Assembly: GCA_006176705.1 (NCBI GenBank)
Contig: QRFJ01001916.1
Span: 124,001-188,000, forward strand
Origin: Cocos nucifera
Lineage: Eukaryota; Streptophyta; Magnoliopsida; Arecales; Arecaceae
Direction of reading: 5' to 3'
Length of the DNA stretch: 64,000 nucleotides
Each line of letters begins with the position of its first letter. Position 1 is the stretch's first letter. The position numbers and the translations under genes were made by a program. The notes beneath the pieces are model-generated. The model was not told where the DNA came from and made no database searches. It saw only the letters and a list, made by a program, of their open reading frames with translations. This document shows positions 1 through 11,879 of the stretch, piece by piece.

Positions 1-74
1 GACTAGATATGGACTAAAATCTGATCGAGCGGAGCCAAGTCTACCACTCTCTATATATGTATGTATGTATATAT
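1..74. other. Flank and start of a TATG microsatellite
   Basis: Unassigned sequence running into TATG/TA repeats at about 50-74. Bases 72-74 (TAT) are the left copy of the 3-bp target duplication of the CACTA element that follows. The same repeat type resumes at 6380, so the CACTA element appears to have inserted into the microsatellite. Confidence 0.6.
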
Positions 75-400
75 CACTACTACAAAAAATCCGCTGTCAT
101 AGGTTATGGCAGCAAGTTTCTAACCATTGCCACTGCGATCGTCGCCGTAGCTCTATGGCAGTAGTTGTTGCAACGGTTATTTAAACCACTATCATAAATG
201 GTCTATTACAGCGGTTTATAAACCGCTGCAATATATCGACCTATAGCAGCGGTTATGTAACCATTGCCATTGGTAATTTATGGCAGCGGTTTCTTAACCA
301 CTGCCATAGGTCTAATGCAGCGGTTGGCACCGTTAGCACCACGGACCTATGACAGTGATTGACATGGATATAGCAGCGGTTATAAAATCACTATCGTAGA
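75..400. repeat. CACTA-1 left terminal and subterminal repeats (3' end)
   Basis: About ten degenerate copies, in both orientations, of a motif around TATGGCAGCGGTT / AACCGCTGCCATA. In CACTA elements such subterminal motifs bind the element's TNPA-type protein. The same motif recurs at 6040-6370 and in the CACTA element at 28996-33591, which shows shared family membership. Confidence 0.85.
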
Positions 401-582
401 TCTTTTTATAATTAAAAAAATTAATTTTTTTTTTATATATTTTACCTGATAAATATAGATATATAACATAAAAAAATATAATAAATATAAAAATTATTCT
501 AAAATACTAAAATTTTATTATCAAATAAAATTTATTATAATATTTTTTTAAAAAAATAAAATACATCAAAAGTCTCCTAAAT

Positions 583-831
583 CTACATCATCGGAGCTGA
601 AGTTGGAGCCAAAGTCGGAGCTAGAGCTGGTGCTGGAGCCAGAGCTAGAGCAGGAGCTGGAATGTGGGCCAATATTTTTTTGAAGTTCGTGACTCCAAAA
701 CACGCGCTGAGGTGGATGGAGTATGCTCCGATTGCTCCTCGGATGTTAAATTGTGCATAATCTATCGAGGGACAGGGGTGAAAACTAGATGGCGTTTCGG
801 TGCCATCGTAACCTACAATGTTAATAAACAT
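583..831 (-). pseudogene. Last exon of a second CACTA ORF (Pro/Ala-rich C-terminus)
   Basis: An open stretch of 82 codons. It ends in an alternating Ala-Pro-Leu tract of about 25 residues, preceded by a segment with FGVTNFKKILAHI. The CACTA element at 28996-33591 has a counterpart at 32781-33056 with FGVMDFEDMLAYI followed by the same kind of tail and then Asp residues. Both are preceded by an intron-like AT-rich stretch and an acceptor-like TTGTAG. I read this as the last exon of the element's second ORF. Its biochemical role is not visible here. Confidence 0.6.
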
Positions 832-1087
832 TAATCAATATAACATGTTGAATAATAATATTAATATAGCATCAATAAATAGTCTTTAATATTTATACCA
901 GATAGGGATTCTCTTAGTGGCCGGCACGGTATGGCACCGCACAGCCTACCAGCACAGCACACATTTTTCTTAAGCTTCCAAAGATTAGAAGAAAGAGAGC
1001 TCTTTGACCAAAATAAGAAAAAAATAAAATAAAATTTAAATAAAAATTAATAATTAGACTCTAATAATTTATACCAAAATATTGAAG

Positions 1088-1546
1088 TCATCGCCTAGTG
1101 GCATCTACAATATGTACATCACCATCGCTCCTGACAAATATATTTGGGACCTCGACAGTACCAGGTAAGTTTTGTCCTAGAGGAGCGCTTTGCACACATG
1201 GTCCAACATCGTCATCAACTTCGGTATCATCAAAAATATGCCTAGGCACCATCCTCACAACAACATCCCATTGAGGCTCCAAGAAATCACTAACGTAGAA
1301 GACTTGACTAGTTTGGGAGGTAAGTATATACGGTTCTTCAATATGGAGATGGCGTTGCATGTTAACGAAAGTAAAACCACACTCATCAGTCTTCATCCCA
1401 GACTGTGATAAGGTGTCAAACCAATCGCACTTCATCAATGCGATCATTTCTTTAGAATAATAGTCCAAGATGACTATCTTCTCCACCACGCCATAATAGT
1501 TCAAATCCTTCGTACGAGGCTGTGAATCCCTCGAGCTAGATAACAC
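1088..1546 (-). pseudogene. DUF4216-like C-terminal domain of the CACTA transposase
   Basis: Contains YYGVVEKIVILDYYSKE, KCDWFD, DECGFTFVN and SQVFYVSDFLEPQWDVVVR, matching the YYG..I.L.Y.....FKCDW..., GFT.VN and Q.FYV.DP....W.VV blocks of DUF4216. About 430 bases between this part and the DUF4218 part hold no open frame. They may be an intron or decayed coding sequence. Confidence 0.92.
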
Positions 1547-1978
1547 CCAGTGGTGGTGCTTAACATGATGCCACTATTTTGTGTTGCCATATTTATAGAC
1601 CTGTTGTGAATATTAAGCCTGTAGCCATTAATGACGAGCTATTTATATTTACGCATGGTACGATTAGGGCCCATTGAAAGAATATGCACTTCAGGGCTCA
1701 CGTCACTGAGTGGCAATCTTCATACCTAATTAAGAAGATGATACCTAATTAGTAAACATGTTCCAATAAGTTATACCAGGCAAGAATATATAATCGCTTA
1801 TATGATCTTTGAACCATTCAGAAAATTCATTGCTATGCATTTTCTCTTTCTCTCGCATACTTAGAGCACCATATTTTACTCTTATGACCTCCTTATATTT
1901 GTTGCATGCATAAAGAATAAATTTAGATATAATTAGATATTTTTTTTAATTATTATAAAATAAATAATGCTGAGTGAC

Positions 1979-2512
1979 TCATCTTATATACGGCTCAATG
2001 ATATCACAATTGAAGAGCACGTAGCGGTGTGCCTTATCCTTTTCCTCAATGCTCAAATTAGTGAGATGGTATGAAGTGAAAAATTCACCTGGCTGTGGAA
2101 TGGACTTAAATGCAGGCTCAATTGGCTCATACTGATCATCCTGATTCCTCATTGATCGATTACGATGTGTCTCGAGCTTGTTTAAGTATATGGTACAAAA
2201 TTTCATACACTCTTGATCCAAATAATATTCCGCTATAGATCCCTCCAGACGATTCATATTTCTTACATAAGATTTTAGAGTTTCATTATTTTTCTCGGTA
2301 GAATACATCCATCGGCAGAACACTAGGCCTCCAAGTACAACTTTTCCTACAAGGTGCATGGTGAGATGCATCATAATCATGAAAAATGATGGTAGAAATA
2401 TCTTCTCTAGATCACATAATATAGTCACCATCCTTGCCTTCATTTTCTTTTTCTTAAGCAACCTCTTTGCACAAATATCTCTGTAAAATTTGCAAAGACG
2501 AATAATCGCCAT
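1979..2512 (-). pseudogene. DUF4218-like region of the CACTA transposase
   Basis: An open stretch of about 177 codons containing LPSFFMIMMHLTMHL, CRWMYSTEKN, LKSYVRN and EGSIAEYYLDQECMKFC. In this order they are the hallmark blocks of DUF4218, found after the catalytic part in plant En/Spm transposases. This is the cleanest piece of the pseudogene. Confidence 0.93.
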
Positions 2513-2734
2513 TCAAACATTTTTTGGCAACACACGGCGAATAGCTATTGGGATCAATTCCTGCATCACTATATGATAATCATGAGTCTTCAATCTCCCA
2601 AGTTAGACATCCTTACTATTCACATGCATTGATATGTTGCTTGAGTATCTATCTGGGATCTTTATGTTCTCCAACACACGAAGAAATATGGACCGTTTGG
2701 AGGCATTCATAATATAGCATGCATGAAAAAACCT

Positions 2735-3700
2735 TCACTGTTCTTCTCCTACCGGCTCTGGATAGAGTGATCTTCTAATATCCCATTCTTTTAAGTCAAG
2801 TCGAGAATTCAAGTTATCCTTGGTCTTATCCTTGATATTCAAGATTGTTGCCAAAAGAAGCCCGTACACATTCTTTTCGATATGCATTACATCTAAGCAA
2901 TGACGCAATAAGTTTGTCTCCCAATATGGCAAGTCAAAGAAGATGCTTTTTTTCCTTCAATTAAAGTGTGTGTCATCTTTCTTTGATAGACGCTTCTTTT
3001 TTTATCATAAATCGGATCACCTTTTCCAAATTCAACACTGAGACCATCCAACTCTCTAAGTACTTCACTCCCAGACATCCAGTCAGGTGCCTCACCTTCT
3101 TCAACAGTGCCATTGAAGGAGCGTGCATCCCTTCTATATGGATGGTTTCAATGGAAGAAACGTTGATGCCCCATATAGCTAAAGCTCCTCCGATGTGTCA
3201 ACCTTCTAAACTGGATGTTTCTTTCATAGATCGGATATGCTAGCTCACTTTTGGTGCTCCAATCCGATATTAGGGCATAGGCTGGAAAGTCATTTATTAT
3301 CTACAAAAGTGCTATGCGCATGGAGAATGACTCATTCAGCAAAGCATCAAAAGTTGGAACACCTTGAATGTTCCATAACTATTTCAGCTCGGCAATAAGA
3401 GGCTGCAAATAAACATCAATGTCATTACCTACCTCCATCGGTTCAGGGATGAGCACTATCATAAAAGCAAAGAATTTTTTCATACACATCCATGGTGCGA
3501 GGTTGTAAACATAATTAATACTGGTCATACACTATGGGCAGTATTCATATGCTTGAACGAGTTGAAACCGTCGCACGACAAGCCCAACCTCACATTACGT
3601 ATCCCTTATGCAAAATTGGGATGTAATTCATTAAACTTCTGCCATGCCTCTCCATCGGCAGGATGACTCAATGTATCATTTTTTGTTCGATCCTCTTCAT
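2735..3700 (-). pseudogene. Transposase_21-like catalytic body, heavily mutated
   Basis: The best-preserved block, at 2932-2735, reads YWETNLLRHCLDVMHIEKNV and then a segment with NIKDKTKDNLNSRLDL, matching the strongly conserved DVMHIEKN region of plant TNP2 transposases. Upstream on the minus strand, RLGLSCDGFNSFKHMNTAHS near 3600 matches the family's LGLASDGFNPF block. Between them are many stops. Catalytic residues cannot be judged because the reading frame is lost. Confidence 0.88.
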
Positions 3701-3929
3701 ACCATCTCATGTCCTTTGATGTCTTTGCCGACATAAACAACTTTTGTAGTCTCGAAATCAAAGAAAAATGTCACATCAACTTTTGAGGTACATGAGTCGA
3801 TGTGCCATTTTTATTCTATTTTCATCTTGATATACCGCACCTCGTGCACTCATTACGGTTGACATCTTCCTTCCAATAGAGCATGCAATCATTGGGACAT
3901 GCATGTATCTTGGTATAAGTAAAGCCTAG

Positions 3930-4523
3930 CTATTCAATAATCTTCGATGCCTCATAATTATTCTTCGAAATTCGTGCATCATCCAGAAGAATGTCCTCCG
4001 AAAGCTCTAGTATGTAGTTCACTCTATTATTACTGAACCCATTGGAGCATTTTGCATGATATAACTGGATTAAGAACTTAAGCTTCACCATCTTTTCACA
4101 TCCGAGATACAACAGAACATTAGCATCCTCCATCAACTTACGGATCTTGTCCACATCCTCACTGTTTATCATTCGATCAATCATAGGATCAAACATGGAC
4201 GTAGATGCACCATCATTATGGCCAACAAAAGAAAAAATATCATGAATCATTTGTTCCACTGCCCCTTCAGATTGATCGCCTCCCTGCGGCCTGCCCTCAC
4301 CATGTTGGTCCCAATAAATTTCATAATCGGCTAGAAAGCCATAAATAGTGAGGTGATCATTGACATCTTGATAAGATAGCCATGGCCCATCTATACACTT
4401 TTTACAAGGACATTGGATCAGTTTATGGTCCATAAATTTCTCTATAGCATAATCAAGAAATTTTTAAAGTCCAACCTCATATTCTGACGAGAGCCTACTA
4501 AACTTCATCCACCCCTTATCCAT
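3930..4523 (-). pseudogene. Transposase-associated N-terminal domain
   Basis: The open part begins at 4433 and contains CPCKKC followed by a YQDVNDHLTIYGF segment and a YWDQHGE segment, the recognisable pattern of the Transpos_assoc domain: a Cys-x-Cys-x2-Cys cluster, then DV..HL..GF and a W..HGE. The start at 4523 gives a typical MD..W N-terminus but needs read-through of one stop. An acidic, helix-rich part follows to 3930. It belongs to the TNP2 pseudogene. Confidence 0.85.
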
Positions 4524-5149
4524 TTTAAAAATGATGATACTGCAAGTAAATCATGTGTGAAACTCAGATTAAATATCATTTTTATATACAATAAATGCAC
4601 CCTATCACCAACTAATAGGTACAGATAAGTCCTATCCCATTCAGAAATTGCATTAATTCTATAGGTTCATTACAATAATCAAATGATATGCAACAGAGAT
4701 CGAATAAAATTTTGGCAGCATTTTTTCTTAGTTCTTTCATGTAGGGAGAACAAAAAAAATACTATCCAAAATTTTATTTAGAATCCTTAGCATACCATTT
4801 GATTACTGTAATTACCTATAAAATTATCTATAATTTTCAAAATATCCATATTAGACAATCAATTGATCATTGTATATAATTTTCTAATTTATATAATTAT
4901 ATATAATTATACGGATGCTGAAGATTATGTACACTAATCAATTAATGGGTCTATCATTATGCAATGCAATAAACAAAAGCAACAAGATATAAATATCCAA
5001 AAAATATTATGCAATAAATTCTACAACATAAATTATATTCATAAATAATTAAGGATGAGCAACAGTAGTAGATCCGATCTTTTGTGCGAACCTTGATGTT
5101 AATCTAGAAATATGAAAGAAGAACAAAGTAGATAATTTTTTATCATAAG
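4524..5149. other. AT-rich 5' non-coding part of CACTA-1
   Basis: No open frame. The stretch 4925-5125 is the reverse complement of 32385-32585 in the second CACTA element, so it is an old shared part of the family (5' leader or intron), not unique DNA. I see no other structure. Confidence 0.6.
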
Positions 5150-6030
5150 AGTGTTGTCGCAAAAGATTACCTCGATCCAATGGCCCTAGCTTCGTCGATC
5201 AAAAAAATTTGATTTCGATGATCACGAATGACGATGCGATGATCTAATAGATGGAGACCTCTAATGGATTCAAAATTTTGCAATGATGTTTATAGCATAC
5301 TATCAAAGTTTTACTTCAATCGGATATCGTTATCACGGCCAATTTAGTACAGAATGATTTTGATCGTTAAATTAGAAACAAACGATCAAAGGGTTAAACG
5401 ACGTTCAATTATGACATAATTTTTAGTTAAATAATTTTTATTATAATTTTAAATATTTTATATGATGATGATAGTAAAATTTAAATTATTTTCATATAAA
5501 TTATTCATGTTAAGTAGATATTGCAAAAGCACGAACATAATAACCAATGAAGTTTCAGAATGGTTATTAGGAGATGTATAGTTTTAGATCGTTTTTCATC
5601 TCATAAGTTAAATTTTATAATCACCATCATAACAAAATGATTAAAGTAGTAGCCAAGATCATTTATAAAAAAAATTATCTCATAATTGGGCATCGGTTGA
5701 TCCTTTGATCACTCGTTTATCATTTAATGGCCGAAACTAATCTATACTAAATTGACTAAGATAACGATATTCGATTAAAGTAATACTTTGATAGTATACT
5801 ACAAACATCACCAAAATCATCATTGTAGATTTTTTGATCCATCGAAGGTCTCCATCTATCAGATCATCACATCATCGTTCGTAGTCATCGAAATCAAATT
5901 TTTCTGATCGACGAAGCTAGGGCCATCGGATGGAGACGATCTTTTATGATGACACTCTAATGATAATTATTTAGATAATGAATGATGAAAATAAAAATTA
6001 AATTTTAAAATTATATAATATTTAAAATAT
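5150..6030. repeat. Long inverted repeat (foldback) in the CACTA-1 5' region
   Basis: The arm at about 5160-5290 (with CTAGCTTCGTCGATC) returns inverted at 5835-5965 (GATCGACGAAGCTAG). The inverted match runs through most of the interval, with the centre near 5560. The outer left arm is truncated compared with the copies at 29297-30254 and 51152-52108. It lies just inside the 5' subterminal repeats. A transcript through it would form a long hairpin. Confidence 0.85.
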
Positions 6031-6039
6031 ATATATATG

Positions 6040-6379
6040 GCAGCAGTTTCAATTAATCGCCGTCATAAATTATCTTATAGCAGCAGTTCTTAATAACCGC
6101 TGCTATAGGTCTGACTTATGGCAGCGGTTACAACGAACCGCTGCTATAGTCGACCTATAGCAGCGATTTTTAGAAACCGCTGCTATAGATCTGACCTACG
6201 ATAGTAGTTTTTGATAATCGCTGCTATATGTCGGACCTATGACAGTGGTTACAAAAATCGCTGCCATAGGTCCGATCTATGATAGTGGTTAACGAAAATC
6301 GCTATCATAGGAGCTATGGCAGCGGTTTCAAAAATCGCTACCATAGTATGCGCTGCCATAAGCCATTATTGTAGTAGTG
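6040..6379. repeat. CACTA-1 right terminal and subterminal repeats (5' end)
   Basis: About ten tandem-like copies of the GGCAGCGGTT / AACCGCTGC motif separated by TATAGGTC-like spacers, ending in GTAGTAGTG at 6371-6379. They mirror the motifs at 75-400. Confidence 0.87.
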
Positions 6380-6425
6380 TATATATGTATGTATGTATGT
6401 ACTATATACATACATACACACATAC

Positions 6426-6457
<32 letters not shown>

Positions 6458-6474
6458 ATGTATGTATGTATGTA

Positions 6475-6565
<91 letters not shown>

Positions 6566-6581
6566 ATATGTATGTATGTAC

Positions 6582-6614
<33 letters not shown>

Positions 6615-6719
6615 TGTATATGTATGTATCTATGTATGTATCTATGTATGTGTGTATGTATGTATGTATGTATGTATATACACATACATACATACATATA
6701 TATATATGTATGTATGTAC

Positions 6720-6752
<33 letters not shown>

Positions 6753-6840
6753 TATATGTATGTATATATGTATGTATCTATGTATGTGTGTATGTATGTA
6801 TGTATGTATGTATATTCACATACATACATACATATATATA
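6380..6840. repeat. TATG/TA microsatellite, left part
   Basis: Runs of ATGT/TATG and ACAT around a pure TA run of about 70 bases at 6478-6550. It is interrupted at 6841 by a Gypsy element and continues at 16076. Open frames of Tyr, Ile, Cys, Met, Val and His across it are by-products of the repeat. Confidence 0.97.
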
Positions 6841-7967
6841 TGTTGGGGATAAACCTCGCTCCCACCGAAGTCTAGTTCGATGCTCAGCCTAATGCAACCA
6901 GTAGCCGCAGAAGAACTCCAAGCGGCCGGGCTTTAGTCGAACTGCCCAGCGACCGAGCTCCTTCAGACTTCCAACGGTCGGACCTCAGTCGAACTCCTTC
7001 AATCGGATCTCAGCCGAGCTCCTTCGGACTTCTTAGCGGCCGAACTCCTCAGCGGTCATCCCTCGGCCAAACTTCTAGCGACCAAGCTCCTTTCGAACTT
7101 CCAGTGGTCGAACCTTAGCTGCACTCCTCTAGCTAGATGCATACGAGAGCCGAACTCCCCTCCAAGCTTCCTCTTCAGTTGGACTTTTTCGAGAGCTGGA
7201 CTCATCCTAGACACCCTTCGGACGGACTTCTTTGGAAGCTGGACTCGTCCCAGACACCCTTCAAATGGACTTCTTCGGAAGCTGAACTCATCCCAGACAT
7301 CCTTCGGACGAACCTCTTCAGGAGCCGAACTCCTTCCTGACACCCCCTTCGACTGACCGAGCTTTTACCGAACTCTCCAGCAATCGAGCCTTAGCCGCGT
7401 ACCTCTAGCCAGATGCCCATGGGAGCCAAACTCCTTCCAAGCTTCCTCTTCAGGAGTCCGAACTCCTCCAAAATGGGCACACGACGAAGGCCTTCAACCC
7501 TTCATTCGGCTGGCTGTGCAGCCATCACCATCAATCCACCGCAAGCTCTGCAACCATTACCATCAGTCCACCGCAAGGGATAGCGATCCGCTATCAGGCG
7601 GCGATGACTGTCACCATCAACCCACCACAGACGGCACCTCTCCAAGAGACTGACTCTGTCGAACCTCGAGCAGCCCACCAGCACGCGGCTGCAGCTGTCA
7701 CCATCAAGCTCTGCTATAAAAGGGACCCTCCAGATACGCTAATCTCTGAACTCTGATCTCTAAGCTCTCCTCTTCTTCTCCAAGCCTCGGAACTCATTCC
7801 GAGCACTCCATTCCTGTTGACCAAAGCTGATTTGATCGTCGGAGGGTCCTACCGGAGCTACACCCCCCATCGGCTCCGAATAGGATTTTATTTTGCAGGT
7901 CCCTGACGGTGACCTCATCGGTCTCAACTCCAGCGGACTCCGACGACGATCAGATTCTGCGTCAACA
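6841..7967 (+). repeat. 5' LTR of Gypsy-1
   Basis: Begins TGTTGGGG and ends GCGTCAACA. It contains many GCCGAACTCC-type repeats and a TATA box at 7715. Compared with the 3' LTR, the first 75 or so aligned bases show seven differences, all transitions. Short open frames in it are not genes. Confidence 0.95.
7715..7723 (+). promoter_or_regulatory. LTR TATA box
   Basis: TATAAAAGG about 250 bases before the LTR end. The same box is at 15824-15832 in the 3' LTR and, changed to TATAAAAAA, in the gag-only element LTR near 41215. It is the likely core promoter for the genomic RNA. Confidence 0.75.
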
Positions 7968-7988
7968 GATTGGCGCTAGAGGAAGGAC
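7968..7988 (+). promoter_or_regulatory. Primer binding site of Gypsy-1
   Basis: ATTGGCGCTAGAGGAAGG follows the LTR end with only one or two bases between. TGGCGC-type sequences at this position are tRNA primer sites in plant Gypsy elements. Which tRNA is used cannot be settled by eye. Confidence 0.75.
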
Positions 7989-8120
7989 CGACGACGATTT
8001 CTCTCTTAAAGGAAGTCGAGGTTCCCTTATTCTTAAAGGAGTGCTCGGTGACGATTTCTCTCTTCTCACTTTAGAGATCTCTCTTCTTCCTCTTTCGAAT
8101 TTCTTTCCAAAAAAAAAAAG

Positions 8121-9780
8121 ATGCCCCCCAAGAGAGCCTCAACCCGATGATCGGCGGCCTCCGCGGCCCGATCCCGTTCGGATCCATCGGCTCCCGCTCC
8201 AACCCCGATGATCCAGGCTCGCTCTATAGCCGCAATGGATGCGGAGTAATTTAACCTACTCGTCCAGCAGGTTCGTGGTCTCACGGAGGCAGTGCAGGCG
8301 GTGCAGGCCCTACACCAGCAGGCCCCAATACCAGCTCAACCGACATGGGATTGTCTAGAGCCGTGTGGTCCAGTCCAGAGACAACCGACATGGGCTATCC
8401 GACCTCCCATCCCCAGAAGAGGAAGGCAACGAAGGGAGAGCCCAGGCTCGGACCGCGGCTCGACCCAGGGTGAAGCTTCGCACCCATTCGACAAGAAGAC
8501 CTTGGAGATCAGAGACTGCGAAGATCTTCTGGATCAAAGGCTCTTAGAAATAAGCCGATGAATCGAAGAACTCCGTCACACTCCCTCCTCATGCGGTAAT
8601 GACATCTGCACTGACCCTCCTTTTTCGTAGAAAATCATGCAGGAATCGATCCCACCAAACTTCAGGGTCCCGCAGTTCGAGAGCTATGATGGGACCACCG
8701 ATCCGATCGACCATCTGAAAGTCTTTCGGACAACGATGCTGTTCCATGGCGCGTTAGATGCTATCCTGTGCCAGGCTTTCCCCTTTACCCTTAAAGGGGT
8801 CATCAGGAACTGGTACTCGATGCTCAAGCTGAGTACCATCTTATTGTTTGACCAAATGAGTCAACAGTTCGTGGTCCACTTTGTCAGTAGTCAGCATCCG
8901 CACCGAGGTTCGGATTCCTTAATGACCATCAAATAGAAGGAGGGGGAACCCATCCGGTTCAATACTACTGCACTAGAGGTCCGAGACCTAGACCAGTCAG
9001 TTGCCATGGCCGCTCTCAAGGGCGGCCTTCAGAAGAACGACTTACTGTTCTCCCTGGAAAAGAAGTATCCCAGGGACTTTGCCGACATGCTGGCTCGGAC
9101 CGAAAGTTATGCTCGGACAGAGGAGGCCTTCGAGGCTAAGAACGATGAAGCCAGCAGCAAGCAATGAATCGGCGGGCCAGGTAGGCCCACCGAAGAAAGA
9201 AAGCGAACTGAAGCTCGATCGCGTTCCCAGACTCCCCCTGGTCGTGGGCGAGCCCGGACTCCCCCTCAAACTCGGAGGCGGGGAAGCCCTAACGGAAGGG
9301 CACGCCGAGGTTTCCCTCAACACCAAAGTTCTCTCCGATGATGACGATTTCACAACTATACCCCCCTTAACGCCCCAAAGACTCAAGTACTGATGGAGAT
9401 CCGGGAGCGACTTCCAAGATCGGAGAGAATGCGTTCCCATCCTAGCAAGCGTAATCCCAACAAGTTCTGCCTTTACCATCGCGACCATGGTTATGACATC
9501 GAGGAGTGTATCCAACTCCAGGATGAGATCGAAGAGCTCGTCAGGCGAGGCAGACTTAGCCAATTTCTGCGAAGACGGCCTGAGGAGAAGGAAGATCGGT
9601 CAAGAGCGTTACCGCCAAGTGGGGAAAATCAGCAAGAAGATCGGCTGCCCCTTGGCGTTATCAATACTATCTTAGAGGGACCCCAGCAAGGGGAGACCAA
9701 CGAATTCGGAGGATCGGTAAAGAGGTGGAGGATCGTGGAGCTCGTGGCCTTCACCGAGGAGGACGGTCGGGGAATTCAAT
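8121..9780 (+). pseudogene. gag: Gag (capsid and nucleocapsid) of Gypsy-1
   Basis: The N-terminus is Arg/Ser/Pro-rich with a Gln-rich helix. The Retrotrans_gag-like part starts near 8660 (FESYDGTTDPIDHLKVFRT) and continues with LKGVIRNWY and DQMSQQFVVHF. An Arg/Pro-rich linker follows, then at about 9460 CLYHRDHGYDIEECIQLQDE, a nucleocapsid-like CxxH...H...EC pattern usual for Tat-type elements in place of a classic CCHC knuckle. At least eight stops interrupt it. The role is RNA binding and particle assembly in the cytoplasm. Confidence 0.9.
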
Positions 9781-10350
9781 TTTCGCACAATGACGCGGTT
9801 GTAATTTCTTTGAATATTGCTGACTATGATGTACGCCGCATTCTGGTAGATAATGGAAGCTCGACTGATGTGTTGTTTTATGATGCCTTCTAAAAAATGT
9901 TTCTGTCCGACGACCGCTTGGGGCCGATGAATTTCCCGCTGGTAGGATTTGCTGGCAACGCCATACCAGTCGAAGGCATAATAACATTGACCATAGCGGC
10001 AGGGCAGCGCCCGAAGCTAGCCAAAGCTCGGGTCAACTTCTTAGTCGTAAGGACCCCATCCGTCTATAACGCGATCCTTGGCCGACCTGATCTAAATGCA
10101 CTCCGGGTGGTAGTGTCAACCTATTATTTGAAGATGAAGTTTCCGATGAGTCATGGGGTCGGAGAAGTCAGAGGAGACCAGTCTCTAGCGAGATATTGCT
10201 ACTCGATCGTCCTGCATAAGGGAGATCAGTCCGACCCTTATCTTGTAGACGGATTGGACATCTGCGATGACCTCACTGAGGAGCGGGGCGAGCCTGTGGA
10301 GGACCTCGTCTCTGTGCCCTTGAATGACGGAAACTCGGAGCACGTGGTGT
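9781..10350 (+). pseudogene. Aspartic protease of Gypsy-1
   Basis: RRILVDNGSSTDVLFYDAF at about 9835-9893 carries the DNGSS active-site form usual in Tat-type proteases. A TAA falls directly after it, before the downstream half (PLVGFAGN, then a segment ending NAILGRPDLNALR). It processes the polyprotein in intact elements. Confidence 0.88.
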
Positions 10351-10364
10351 AGATCGACTCCAAC

Positions 10365-11385
10365 TTGGCGGCCGAGGTTCGGAAGCAGCTCGTTGCTTTC
10401 CTCAGAAGAAATGCGGACGTCTTCGCCTGGACCCCAGCGGATATGCCGGGGATCAATGCCGAGGTCATGGAACATCGGCTGGCCATCGATCCGAGGCACC
10501 GATCGATAAGAGAAAAGCTGCACCACCATGCCCTGGAGAGGCAGAAAGCAATCACCAAAGAAGTAGATAAGCTCCTCAAAGCCGGACTCATCCGGGAGGT
10601 TAGCTATCTGACCTGGGTCTCGAACATGGTTCTTGTTAAGAAAGCAAATAACAAGTGGAGGATGTGCGTCGACTTCAAGAAGCTGAATAAGGCTTGCCTG
10701 AAGGACAGCTACCCCCTACCCAGGATCGATCAGCTGATGGATGCAACCTCGGGCCACGAGCTTCTCACCTTCATGGATGTCTTTTCTGGTTACAACCAGA
10801 TACGCATGGCGCCCGAGGACGAAGAGAAGACTGCCTTCATTACTGACCGAGGTCTTTATTGCTATAGGATTATGCCTTTTGGACTCAAGAATGCAGGGAC
10901 AACATACCAGCGTTTGGTTAACAAGGTCTTCAAGGAGCAGATCGGCCATAATATGGAGGTGTAAGTAGATGACATGCTCGTCAAAAGTCAAGCTTCAACA
11001 GACCACCTGACCGACCTTGAAGAGACCCTCGGTGCACTCAGGAAGTACAAGATGAAGCTGAATCCAACCAAATGCGCCTTTGGTGTAACCTCCAGAAAAT
11101 TTCTCGGGTTCATGGTGTCGAGATGCGGAATCGAGGCAAACCCCAAGAAAATTCAAGCCATTCGAAAAATGGCCATTCCAAAGACGATCAAGGAAGTTCA
11201 GCGCCTGGCCGGGAAGGTGGCATCCCTAAATTGCTTCATCTCAAGGTCGGCCGAACGATGCATGCCCTTCTTCGAGATTCTCAGGCGATCGAAGGACTTC
11301 TGCTGGACGGCGGAGTGCCAACAGGCATTCAAGAAGCTCAAAAACTACCTTGGCACGCCTCCGTTGCTGGCAAAGCCTGAGCCCG
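10365..11385 (+). pseudogene. Reverse transcriptase of Gypsy-1
   Basis: Motifs appear in order: FAWTPADMPGI, LIREVSYLTWVSNMVLVKK, WRMCVDFKKLNKAC, FMDVFSGYNQI (first catalytic Asp), MPFGLKNAGTTYQR, then VDD with the preceding Tyr codon replaced by TAA (10962-10964), and FLGFMVSRCGIEANPKK. The loss of Tyr in the YVDD motif and the stop both predict an inactive enzyme. Confidence 0.95.
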
Positions 11386-11760
11386 AGGAAGAATTATTTC
11401 TATACCTAGCTGTCTCCCCGATGGCCCTGGCGGCAATCCTGATTAGGGAGGAAGCAAAGATGCAGCGACCGATCTACTACGTAAGCTGAGTCTTGAGGGA
11501 TGCGGAGATCAGGTACTCTAGGTTAGAAAAACTAACTTACTGTCTTCTAATTGCTGTCAGGAGGCTCCGACCTTACTTTCAGGAGTACACCATAACGGTC
11601 TTCACGGATCAACCAATAAAAGCAGTTCTCCACCGAGCAGACGCTTTTGGAAGAATCACAAAATGGGCGATCGAGCTCATAGAGTTCGACATCAACTACC
11701 ACCCTAGGCCGTCGATCAAAGCCCAGATATTGGCGGATTTTATGCTAGAATGCACCATTT
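11386..11760 (+). pseudogene. First RNase H domain of Gypsy-1
   Basis: LFLYLAVSPMALAAILIREE, then RPIYYVS followed by a TGA (11487) where family members read Arg, then RYSRLEKLTYCLLIAVRRL, a VFTDQP motif and IKAQILADFMLE. This is the connection/RNase H arrangement of Gypsy elements, directly after the reverse transcriptase. Confidence 0.9.
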
Positions 11761-11879
11761 CAGTTGAAGCCGAGCTTGAATCGAGCGAAATCGGCACCAG
11801 AGCGAGGCCGAACTTCGACGAAGCCGAGCTGTTACGACCGATCCTCCTCGAAGAGAGCGTCGACCTCCCTGAAGGTTCC

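Larger units (their letters stand above)
1088..4523 (-). pseudogene. CACTA TNP2-type transposase, broken
   Basis: Reading right to left on the minus strand, the pieces follow the usual order of plant En/Spm TNP2 proteins: Transpos_assoc-like N-terminus (4523-3930), Transposase_21-like body (about 3700-2735), DUF4218-like part (2512-1979), DUF4216-like C-terminus (1546-1088). The likely start ATG is at 4523 (MDKGWMKFSR); an in-frame stop follows before the open part resumes at 4433. Stops and frameshifts break every junction and the body most heavily. An intact protein would bind the element ends and cut and rejoin DNA in the nucleus. This copy cannot make one product. Confidence 0.9.
75..6379 (-). 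mobile_element. CACTA (En/Spm) DNA transposon, CACTA-1
   Basis: The left end reads CACTACTACAAAAAAT and the right end reads ATTGTAGTAGTG, an imperfect terminal inverted repeat that begins with the diagnostic CACTA. The 3-bp flanks are both TAT (72-74 and 6380-6382), as expected for the superfamily, though the site is a TA-rich repeat so this is weak on its own. Subterminal copies of a short GGCAGCGGTT-type motif fill both ends. Transposase remnants lie on the minus strand, so the 5' end of the element is at 6379. The coding part is broken throughout, so the copy is presumably immobile. Confidence 0.93.

Noticed and set aside
6316..6892. Several overlapping open frames of 120-178 codons rich in Tyr, Ile, Cys, Met and Val on both strands
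   Set aside because: They are translations of the TATG/TA microsatellite, which lacks stops by composition. The same applies to 16054-16444.
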